A program made the position numbers and the translations under genes. Below, piece after piece: positions 21,302 through 30,298 of a stretch of 64,000 bases of DNA. The stretch is from Xanthomonas sp. AM6 (lineage in GTDB: Bacteria > Pseudomonadota > Gammaproteobacteria > Xanthomonadales > Xanthomonadaceae), in NCBI RefSeq assembly GCF_025665335.1, contig NZ_CP106869.1, positions 381,001 through 445,000 on the forward strand. The letters are read 5' to 3'. The notes beneath the pieces were generated by a model. That model worked only from the letters and a program-made list of their open reading frames with translations, made no database searches and was not told the origin of the DNA. Position 1 is the first letter of the stretch, and each line of letters starts with the position of its first letter.

Positions 21302-21898
21302 ATGTCCACGCCTCCGCCGCTTCCCGAGACGCCCGCCGCACCGCCGCAGCCGCAGCCACAGCCGCAGCCGCAGCTACCGGCCAAGCGCGGCTGGTGGTCG
21401 CGGCACTGGAAATGGATGGTGCCATTGCTGGCGTTGCTGCTCGGCGCGATGCTGCTGGCCTCGATCGCCGTGTTCGTGGTCGGCATCGCGCGCGTCACCA
21501 AATCGTCCGAGCCCTATCAGGTCGGCCTGAAGGCGGCGCAGCACGACCCGCGGGTGCTCGAGGCGCTCGGCGCGCCGGTCGAGGACGGCATCATGCCCAG
21601 CGGCAGCATTTCCACCGGCAACGGCACCGGCAGCGCCAACTTCAGCGTCTCGCTGCACGGCGCGCGCGGCAACGGCACCCTGTACATCGAGGCCGAGCGC
21701 CATGCCGGCGAATGGCACTACACCACGCTGCAGGTGCTGCCCGACGCAGGCGAGGCGATTCCGCTGCTCGACGACGCGTCGGAGCTGGACGACTCCGGCG
21801 AGACCGACGTCGAGTCCGACCCGGAAATGGATGCCGCCAGCGACGCGCCGGCCGACGCGGACCCGGCTGCGTCGGCAGAGGCCGACAGCGCGCGGTAG
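21302..21898 (+). CDS. Membrane-anchored Coa1-like protein
   Basis: A 198-residue protein with a cytoplasmic Pro/Gln-repeat start (PPQPQPQPQPQ), one transmembrane helix (about residues 38-60), and an extracytoplasmic domain with YQVGLKAAQHDPRVLEALGAPVEDG and a Gly-rich strand that resembles the cytochrome oxidase assembly factor Coa1 fold. The C-terminal 50 residues are very acidic (Asp/Glu/Ala/Ser) and probably disordered. The function in bacteria is unknown; Coa1 is a family resemblance only. Confidence 0.72.
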   Translation: MSTPPPLPETPAAPPQPQPQPQPQLPAKRGWWSRHWKWMVPLLALLLGAMLLASIAVFVVGIARVTKSSEPYQVGLKAAQHDPRVLEALGAPVEDGIMPSGSISTGNGTGSANFSVSLHGARGNGTLYIEAERHAGEWHYTTLQVLPDAGEAIPLLDDASELDDSGETDVESDPEMDAASDAPADADPAASAEADSAR

Positions 21899-22203
21899 CA
21901 GCGTGCAGGTGGGTGGCACGCGGCGCGTGCCGCCGCCGGCGGCCAAGGGCGCCGGCCGGACCGTCGGGCGACTGCGCGATGCGCCGGCAACCATCCCGGC
22001 GCATCGCCGCGCCGCGGTAGCGCAAGCGATGCGTCGATTCGCTGCGCTGCAGTGCGCGCAGCGAGCGGGGCCGGATCGCCATGTCGCCGCGTTCGTTCAT
22101 GGGTGCCGCACGCGCGGACGCGGCGCGTCCATGACCTACGGCAGGTTGCCGGCCGGGCACGCGCCGCGTACGGTCGCCGCATCGTCCCGCTGGAGATCCA
22201 CCG
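21899..22203. other. Intergenic region, nothing recognised
   Basis: A 305-bp GC-rich gap before the DUF885 gene. No ORF with family resemblance, terminator or clear promoter was seen. Confidence 0.5.
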
Positions 22204-23991
22204 ATGAAGCCACTCGTCCTCGCCATCGCACTGGCCCTGGCCGCACCGCTGCCTGCGCTGGCGCAGGCCGCCCCGGCGAAGGCCCAGGCCGCCAGCCCGG
22301 CATGGGTGGCGCGCAGCAACGAGTTCGCGCAGATCCTGCTGCAGGCGCAGGCCCCGTTCCAGCCGGAGGAAGTGAGCTTCTTCGGCGTGCCCGGCTACGA
22401 CGACAAGGTCACCGACCTCGGTCCGGACAACGGCCGCCGCTATCGCGACGCGATCGCCCAGGCCAGGCGCGCGCTGCAGGAGAAGCTGGAACTCGAACGC
22501 GATCCCAACGTGCGCCAGGACCTGGCGATCATGATCCACGCCGCCGACCAGGCCATCGAAGGCAGCACCCTGGAAGAGCGCCTGTTGCTGCCATGGCACG
22601 ATGCGCCGCAGATGGTGTTCGGCGGGATCAACAACCTGCTGTCCGAACAGGTGCCGGCGCCGCGCCGGGCCAAGGCGCTGGACCGGCTGCAGCGCTACGT
22701 CGGCCTGGCGCCCGGCAGCGCCTCCACGCTGCTGCAGGCCCGCCAGCGCTACGAGGAAAAGCTCGCCGACGGCACGCTGTTGCCGCCGACCCGGCGCGAG
22801 GTCGAGCAGGCGCTGAGCAACGTGGACACCTACGCCAAGGGCATCCGCGAACTGTTCGCGACCTACAAGATCGACGGCGCCGCGCCGGCGCTGGCGGCGA
22901 TGGACAAACAGTTCAAGGACTACGCCGCGTGGACGCGCAAGGTGGTGCTGCCGAAGGCGCGCGAGGACGCGCGCCTGCCGCCGGAGCTGTACGCCTTCCA
23001 GCTCAAGCAGGTCGGCATCGACATCGCCCCGCAGCTGCTGATGCAGCGCGCGCAGCTGGAATTCATGGAGACCCGCGCGGCGATGCAGCAGCTGGCGCCG
23101 CTGGTGGCCAAGGCCAAGGGCCTGAAGGTCGACGATGCCAATGATTACCGCGCGGTGATCCGCGCGCTCAAGCGCGACACCATCGCCAACGACAAGCTGG
23201 AGACCCACTACCGCGGCGTCATCGAGCAGATCGACCCGATCATCCGCCAGCAGCGCATCGTCGACGTGCCGCAGCGGCCGATGCAGATGCGGCTGGGCTC
23301 GGCCGCCGAGAGCGCGGCGCAACCGGCGCCGCATTTCCGCCCGGCGCCGCTGGTCGGCAACACCGGCGAGCAGGGCACCTTCGTGCTGCCGCTGGGCAAC
23401 CCGGATGCCGGCGGCAAGGGCGAGCACTACGACGACTTCAACTACGGCTCGGCGGCGTGGACGCTGAGCGCGCACGAAGGCCGGCCCGGCCACGAACTGC
23501 AGTTCACTGCGATGGTCGAGCGCGGCGTGTCGCTGGCGCGCAGCATGTTCGCGTTCAACTCGGTCAACGTCGAAGGCTGGGCGCTGTACGCCGAGGCCGA
23601 ACTGGTCCCGTACGAGCCGCTGGACGGCCAGCTGATCGCGCTGCAGTTCCGCCTGCTGCGCGCCGCCCGCGCCATGCTCGACCCGATGCTCAACCTGGGC
23701 CTGACCGACCGCGAACGCGCGCGCCTGGTGCTGGAGAACGACGTCGGCCTGTCGCCAGCGATGGCGCGGCAGGAACTGGACCGCTACATGATGCGCGCGC
23801 CCGGCCAGGCCGGCAGCTACTTCTACGGCTACAGCCGCATCATGGAACTGCGCATGCGCACCGAACTGGCGCTGGGCGCGAAGTTCGACCGGCTCAAGTT
23901 CAACAACTTCCTGCTCGACCAGGGATTGCTGCCGCCGGACCAGCTGGCCACGGCGGTGGACGAGGTGTTCGTGCCGGCGCAGCGAAAGTGA
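22204..23991 (+). CDS. DUF885 family secreted metallopeptidase-like protein
   Basis: A 595-residue protein with the signal peptide MKPLVLAIALALAAPLPALAQ. It is largely helical and carries HEGRPGHE (from the ACT-GCG region near 23470), the HExxxGH type zinc motif that characterises DUF885, plus NVEGWALYAE downstream with a possible third ligand Glu. The family is placed among gluzincin-like peptidases; the substrate is unknown. With its neighbours it forms a run of exported peptidases. Confidence 0.87.
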   Translation: MKPLVLAIALALAAPLPALAQAAPAKAQAASPAWVARSNEFAQILLQAQAPFQPEEVSFFGVPGYDDKVTDLGPDNGRRYRDAIAQARRALQEKLELERDPNVRQDLAIMIHAADQAIEGSTLEERLLLPWHDAPQMVFGGINNLLSEQVPAPRRAKALDRLQRYVGLAPGSASTLLQARQRYEEKLADGTLLPPTRREVEQALSNVDTYAKGIRELFATYKIDGAAPALAAMDKQFKDYAAWTRKVVLPKAREDARLPPELYAFQLKQVGIDIAPQLLMQRAQLEFMETRAAMQQLAPLVAKAKGLKVDDANDYRAVIRALKRDTIANDKLETHYRGVIEQIDPIIRQQRIVDVPQRPMQMRLGSAAESAAQPAPHFRPAPLVGNTGEQGTFVLPLGNPDAGGKGEHYDDFNYGSAAWTLSAHEGRPGHELQFTAMVERGVSLARSMFAFNSVNVEGWALYAEAELVPYEPLDGQLIALQFRLLRAARAMLDPMLNLGLTDRERARLVLENDVGLSPAMARQELDRYMMRAPGQAGSYFYGYSRIMELRMRTELALGAKFDRLKFNNFLLDQGLLPPDQLATAVDEVFVPAQRK

Positions 23992-24147
23992 ACCGGCATG
24001 CTGCCGCGCCGCTGGCGCGGCAGCATGCCGGCAGGCGGCTCAGTGCCCGTCTTTCGCTCCACTCGCCCTTCTTGCCGGCCGTCGGCAGATGGGCTTGAAC
24101 TGCTCCAGCGTGGTGATCGTCGTCGGCGCGCAGGCTCCGCAGCCGCG

Positions 24148-24519
24148 TCAGTGATCGTAGGGAACGCTCTCGGGGCGCCGCCCGTCCGTGTTCTTCCAGT
24201 TGCCTTCTTTCCTGGCGACGGGGCACACGCTCATGTACTGCCCGACGGCGGTCACTGCCGTCTGCGTCCATGGGAGGAAGCAGACATAGCCGAAACAACA
24301 TGTGCCGGTGGTCGGGTAGGGACAGTATCCCGGTGCGGCGATCCAGGCCCCGCTGACCGGATCGGTCGGAATCCAGTTCTTGTCCTGGTCCTTGCATCCC
24401 TGCGTGCAGAACACGAAGGGATCATCGTCGCGGCAGGCCAGGGGAACATAGAAACCCGCCGCTTCAGCAGTCGCCTGCAGCCCGAAGAACGCGACCAATA
24501 TCCATATCCAGCGCTTCAT
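24148..24519 (-). CDS. Small secreted Cys-rich protein, unknown function
   Basis: A 123-residue protein with the signal peptide MKRWIWILVAFFGLQATAEA. The mature part holds eight Cys (LACR, FCT, GCK, YCP, TCCF, VCF, VCP), a number and spacing that suggest four disulfides in the periplasm. The ATG at 24519 has AAGGA 5 bp upstream. Base composition is lower in GC than its neighbours, which hints at a different history. No family was recognised. Confidence 0.7.
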   Translation of the reverse strand: MKRWIWILVAFFGLQATAEAAGFYVPLACRDDDPFVFCTQGCKDQDKNWIPTDPVSGAWIAAPGYCPYPTTGTCCFGYVCFLPWTQTAVTAVGQYMSVCPVARKEGNWKNTDGRRPESVPYDH

Positions 24520-24639
24520 AACGAGTCCTTCTGTCAAAGACGGTCCAATCCGGGTGCTCAGACTAGCGACGTACCATGACCCTCGCGGGTCCGGACGCAA
24601 GGCCGGAGGCGGCCCCCCTGATATACCCGAGGGTCGGGA

Positions 24640-24668
24640 ATACTATAACCTGGCCAATAGCTTACCAA
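24640..24668 (-). promoter_or_regulatory. Candidate promoter for the Cys-rich protein
   Basis: On the minus strand TTGGTA (24663-24668) and TAGTAT (24640-24645) are 17 bp apart, with TATAGT overlapping. The rest of the 306-bp gap 24520-24825 shows nothing else. Confidence 0.35.
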
Positions 24669-24825
24669 GGGTTCCCGAGGGCGGTCGCCTGTGCCTGGAT
24701 CCCGCGCCCACCCGGAACCGCGAAGCCGGATGTCGGGGCCGGGCCGGCATCTGCCCGCGACGGCCGATTGTCCGGTGAGCGGCGCTCCGACAGCGGAAAA
24801 CCGCCGGGCCACTCCCACAGAAGGC

Positions 24826-25293
24826 TCAGCGTTCCTGCGGCGGCACCGGCTGCTGGGGCTGCGGCGAGGCCGGCACCTGCGCCCCCGGCGGCACCCAGAT
24901 CGCCATGCCCGCCGCGCGCTTCTGGGTGGTCGGGATGCCGATGCCCAGGCCGCCGCCGACGTGGCCGCCGTAGCTGCCGGCGCCGACCGACATGCCGCCG
25001 CCCGAGCGTTGCGAGGCCACGCCCATCAGCACCACGCCGTTGGCGCCGAGCTTGGCCGCCTCGCGCTTGAGCCGCGCCATCGCCGCATCGGTCTGGCCCT
25101 GAGTGCCGAAGCCGGCCGCGCTGGAGGATTCGAGCTGGGCGATGTCGACCGCGCCGACGGGCGGAGTCGAATAGATCTGGACCAGGGCCGGGTCGATCGG
25201 CGGGCGCGGCGCGCCGACCATCACCTTGGAGGAACTGGCGCAGCCGGCCAGCGCGAACAGCAGCGCCAGCGGCAACAGCGGTCGGATGTTCAT
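24826..25293 (-). CDS. Outer-membrane-type lipoprotein, unknown function
   Basis: A 155-residue lipoprotein: MNIRPLLPLALLFALAGCASSSK gives a lipobox LAGC with Ser after the Cys, favouring the outer membrane. The core (VQIYSTPPVGAVDIAQLE... MARLKREAAKLGANGVVLMGV) has the strand-helix pattern of RcsF/YbjQ-like domains. A Gly-rich loop and a Pro/Gln tail follow. The RcsF resemblance is weak: the four Cys of RcsF are absent. The start at 25293 was chosen for the signal peptide. Confidence 0.75.
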   Translation of the reverse strand: MNIRPLLPLALLFALAGCASSSKVMVGAPRPPIDPALVQIYSTPPVGAVDIAQLESSSAAGFGTQGQTDAAMARLKREAAKLGANGVVLMGVASQRSGGGMSVGAGSYGGHVGGGLGIGIPTTQKRAAGMAIWVPPGAQVPASPQPQQPVPPQER

Positions 25294-25344
25294 GGCATTA
25301 CCCCCGCGGATCGGATACGAGGCGATGATAGGCGGGATCGGTGA

Positions 25345-27021
<1,677 letters not shown>

Positions 27022-27042
27022 GCCGATCCGGACATGCCATTT

Positions 27043-27110
27043 TGTAGGAGCGGCTTCAGCCGCGACGGGCGTTACCGGTAACGCCCGTCGCGGCTGAAGC
27101 CGCTCCTACA
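27043..27110. repeat. REP-type perfect palindrome
   Basis: A 68-bp perfect inverted repeat: 34-bp arms beginning TGTAGGAGCGGCTTCAGCC meet at the centre (TTACC/GGTAA) without a loop. It lies 22 bp after hemB, between convergent genes, and could act as a terminator. Related half-units occur at 33089-33309. Confidence 0.9.
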
Positions 27111-27157
27111 GATGCATAAAAACGCTCATTGACGTACGTTTCGCGCAGGCGCGGCGC

Positions 27158-28177
27158 TTATGCGGATGTCGTCGATGCGGACGACCGGGGCACCGGCACG
27201 GAAGCCGCCGCCGGCAGGCAGCCCAATCCGGCCAGCGTCGCCTCCATCGCCTCGTCCAGCGGCGTGTGCGGCTCTTCGCCGAGCGCCTGCAGCAGGCGCG
27301 CGTTGCGCATGCGCAGCGGATGGCGCCACAGCGGGCGCATCTCGCGCAGTTCGCGCGCCAGTGGCCAGAACGGCGCGGCCAGGGTGAACAGCCACCACGG
27401 GAAGCGGCGGGTCTTCGGCGTCGCCATGCCGTGGCGGCGCACCGCGCGCGCGATTGCCGCGGCCATCCGGGTGCCGTCGGCGTCCCAGTGTCCGTCCATG
27501 TGCAGGCGCGCGAATGCCGGCAGCGTCTCGCGCTGCTGCAGCAGCCGGAGCATGGTCCGCGCCACGTCGGGCACGTAGGCCCATTGGTGGCCGACGCCAG
27601 GATCTCCCGGCAGCATCACCGTGGCGACCGGCCGGCCCGGTTTCACCATTCCCTGCGCGAGCCAGCTGTTGCCCACGCGCGGGCCGAAGAAGTCGCCGGC
27701 GCGGACCACGATCACCCGCGCGCCGTGCGCGGTCGCCGCCTGCAGGCGCCGTTCCAGTTCGACCCGGATCGCGCCCTTGCGCGTGGCCGGCGTCTGCGGT
27801 GCGTCTTCGTCTGGCGCCGGGTAGGCGTCCGGGCCGTAGTTGTAGACCGTGCCCGGCAGCACGACGGTCGCGCCCTCGGCACAGGCCGCGGCGATGGTGT
27901 TGTCGATCATCGGCAGCACCAGCTCGGCCCAGCGCCGGTAGCCGGGCGGATTGACCGCGTGCACGATCGCCGCGCAGCCGCGCGCGGCCTGCAGCACGTC
28001 CTCGCGGCGCATCGCGTCGCCGCGCAGCCAATGGATGCCGTCGCGGGTCTCGCCGGCGGCCGGAACGTTGCGCTGCAGCGCGCGGACCTGCCAGCCGGCG
28101 TCGCGCAGCTGGCGTGCCATCTCGCCGCCGATGCCGCCGGTGGCGCCCAGGACCAGGGCGGTGGAAGGTGATGTCAT
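27158..28177 (-). CDS. NAD-dependent epimerase/dehydratase family protein
   Basis: A 339-residue extended-SDR protein. The cofactor motif LGATGGIGGEM starts at residue 9. The usual Tyr-x-x-x-Lys is not obvious; a variant TVYNYGPDAY sits at the expected position. GDFFGPRVGNSW and WAYVPDVARTML are typical of the family. It is divergent from a LysR gene with 93 bp between the starts and is its likely target. The substrate is unknown. Confidence 0.82.
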   Translation of the reverse strand: MTSPSTALVLGATGGIGGEMARQLRDAGWQVRALQRNVPAAGETRDGIHWLRGDAMRREDVLQAARGCAAIVHAVNPPGYRRWAELVLPMIDNTIAAACAEGATVVLPGTVYNYGPDAYPAPDEDAPQTPATRKGAIRVELERRLQAATAHGARVIVVRAGDFFGPRVGNSWLAQGMVKPGRPVATVMLPGDPGVGHQWAYVPDVARTMLRLLQQRETLPAFARLHMDGHWDADGTRMAAAIARAVRRHGMATPKTRRFPWWLFTLAAPFWPLARELREMRPLWRHPLRMRNARLLQALGEEPHTPLDEAMEATLAGLGCLPAAASVPVPRSSASTTSA

Positions 28178-28270
28178 GGGCGTGCTCCGCTGCGGGGAAG
28201 GTGGCCAGTCTGGTCCCGGCCTCGCTGCAAAGGAATTGGCGAACATCGCGGGTCCGCTATACATTTACGC

Positions 28271-29158
28271 ATGGACAACGCCATCGGTTGGGAGCTATAC
28301 CGGTCTTTCCTCGCGGTGCTGGAGGAGGGCTCGCTGTCCGCGGCGGCGCGGGCGCTGGCGCTGACCCAGCCCACCGTCGGCCGACACGTGGCGGCGCTGG
28401 AGAAGGCGCTGGGCGTGCCGTTGTTCGTGCGCTCGCAGACCGGGCTGCTGCCGACCGATGCGGCGCTGGCGCTGCGCGGCCATGCCCAGGCGATGGGCAG
28501 CATCGCCGCGTCGCTGCAGCGCGCGGCGGGCCGCCATGGCGAGGCGGTGCAGGGCACGGTGCGGATCTCCGCCAGCGAGGTGATCGGCGCGGAAGTGCTG
28601 CCGCCGGTCTTGGCGCGATTGCGCCGTGCGCATCCGCAGTTGCGGCTCGAACTGGTGCTGAGCAACCGCGTGCAGGACCTGCTGCATCGCGAAGCCGACG
28701 TGGCGGTGCGCATGACCCGGCCGGAGCAGGACCTGCTGGTCGCCCGCCGCATCGGCGCGGTGGCGCTCGGCCTGTATGCCGATCAGGACTACCTGGCCCG
28801 GCACGGCACACCGCAAAGCCTGGACGAACTCACCCAGCACGCGCTGGTCGGCTTCGATGCGGAGACGCCGTTCCTGCGCGCCGCGCGCGCGGCGCTGCCG
28901 CTGTGGCGCCGCGAGGCATTCGCGCTGCGCGCCGACAGCGACCTGGCGCAGCTGGCCCTGATCCGCGCCGGCTGCGGCATCGGCTTCTTTCAGGTGCCGC
29001 TGGCCCGGCGCACGCCACGCCTGCTGCCGGTGCTGCCGCAGCAGGTGCGCTTGGGCCTGGAGACCTGGATCACCATGCATCAGGACCTGCGCGGGAGCGC
29101 CGCCTGCGCCGCGGTGTTCGCCGCGCTGGTGGAGGCCATGACCGCGCACGTGGGGTGA
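28271..29158 (+). CDS. LysR-family transcriptional regulator
   Basis: A 295-residue LysR regulator: the helix-turn-helix SLSAAARALALTQPTVGRHVAALEKALGVPLF starts near residue 21, and a C-terminal effector-binding domain follows (VLSNRVQDLLHREADVAVRM). The YRSFLAVLEEGS start is usual for regulators paired with SDR/epimerase genes. It is divergent from the epimerase at 27158-28177. Confidence 0.9.
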   Translation: MDNAIGWELYRSFLAVLEEGSLSAAARALALTQPTVGRHVAALEKALGVPLFVRSQTGLLPTDAALALRGHAQAMGSIAASLQRAAGRHGEAVQGTVRISASEVIGAEVLPPVLARLRRAHPQLRLELVLSNRVQDLLHREADVAVRMTRPEQDLLVARRIGAVALGLYADQDYLARHGTPQSLDELTQHALVGFDAETPFLRAARAALPLWRREAFALRADSDLAQLALIRAGCGIGFFQVPLARRTPRLLPVLPQQVRLGLETWITMHQDLRGSAACAAVFAALVEAMTAHVG

Positions 29159-29336
29159 ACGCCGTGCACTGCGATCCACGGATGATTCGACGAGCGAGCC
29201 CGCTGCCCGCAGCGGCGCACGCCCTGCCCGCGCGAACGCACCTGCAGACGTCTTTCACAGCTCCGTACGCAGCCAAGGGACCCGTACAGACTCAGCAGGC
29301 CGCACGGTCACGAATCCCCAATCCCCAATCCCCGCG

Positions 29337-29371
29337 CCACTCACGGCTCCACTCACGGCTCCACTCACGGC
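29337..29371. repeat. Short tandem repeat at the end of the nuclease gene
   Basis: CCACTCACGGCT occurs three times in tandem, the last copy one base short. The third copy contains the stop codon of the nuclease gene, and AATCCCC repeats lie just to the left. Confidence 0.7.
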
Positions 29372-30117
29372 AAGGTCAACGCGATCGGCCTGGACTTCAT
29401 CGCCGCGGCGATCGCCGGGAACGGATCGACGCTGGCCATCGTGATCACGTCGTCGATCGACACCACGTCGCAGGTGATGCTGTCGTCGTTCACGCACAGG
29501 TACGCCGCCGCGCCCACGCCGGGCTCGTACACCGCCTTCCACACGTATTCCGGCACTTCCACCTGGTCGGTGCCGATGGTCGCCGCGTTGTCGTCGAAGG
29601 CCGGGCCGGTCACCACGTAGAGCTCGCCGCGCTGCCTGGCGAGCTGCCGCACCTGCTCCTCGATGCGCGCCCATTCGCCGGTGTTGAGCTTGTGGTCCTG
29701 CGGGACCACGTTGGCCATCGAGAACGTCTCCTTCTCCGAACGCTCGGTGGACGCGTCGCCGGCCGGCGTCATGTGGCCGCGGTCGAAGCCGGTGTTGGTG
29801 TAGTCCGAACTCCTGGAGCGGTCGGCGGCGGGGATGGCGGTTTCCTCGTGGAACGAGCCGACCCGGCCGATCGCCTCGGCGCCGGTGACCTGCTGGTCGG
29901 TCAGGTGCTCGGCCGAGTACAGCGGCCCCTTGGTCGCGCCCGAGGCCAGTATCGCGTACTCGGTGTGGCAGACCTCGGTGGTGCGCGCGCGCTGCGCGGC
30001 GTCCACGCTCGGCGGCGTGCCGCCGGCGTACAGCGTGGCGCAGCCGGTGACGGCCATCGCCGTGTGGGCGGTGAACAACGCAAGCAGCGCCACGCAACCG
30101 CGCAGGGAGAAGGACAT
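29365..30117 (-). CDS. Secreted DNA/RNA non-specific endonuclease
   Basis: A 250-residue exported nuclease of the Serratia/NUC1 family. The signal peptide MSFSLRGCVALLALFTAHTAMA is followed by the active-site motif DRGHMTPAGD (Asp112-His115), with catalytic His115, and a metal-binding Asn in MANVVPQDHKLN. It probably degrades extracellular or periplasmic nucleic acid. It is divergent from the flavoreductase fusion gene. Confidence 0.9.
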   Translation of the reverse strand: MSFSLRGCVALLALFTAHTAMAVTGCATLYAGGTPPSVDAAQRARTTEVCHTEYAILASGATKGPLYSAEHLTDQQVTGAEAIGRVGSFHEETAIPAADRSRSSDYTNTGFDRGHMTPAGDASTERSEKETFSMANVVPQDHKLNTGEWARIEEQVRQLARQRGELYVVTGPAFDDNAATIGTDQVEVPEYVWKAVYEPGVGAAAYLCVNDDSITCDVVSIDDVITMASVDPFPAIAAAMKSRPIALTLP

Positions 30118-30247
30118 CGCGCACCTCGCTGACCAGGGGGAGCGAAGAAAATGGCCACGGGCGATGTCGTCGCGGTGACCGTTGCATGTGGCGCCCGTGT
30201 CAGCCGCCGTCGTGCCGGCGGAGGGGGGAACGGTCCGGTGCGGATTC

Positions 30248-30266
30248 GATAAGCATTCTCATCTAC
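30248..30266 (+). promoter_or_regulatory. Candidate Fur box
   Basis: GATAAGCATTCTCATCTAC agrees with the 19-bp Fur consensus at about 12 positions, including GATAA and TCAT. It is 33 bp before the start of a gene type often iron-regulated. Confidence 0.55.
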
Positions 30267-30298
30267 AATGCCTGGCCGCCCTTCGACCCTGCCTTGCC

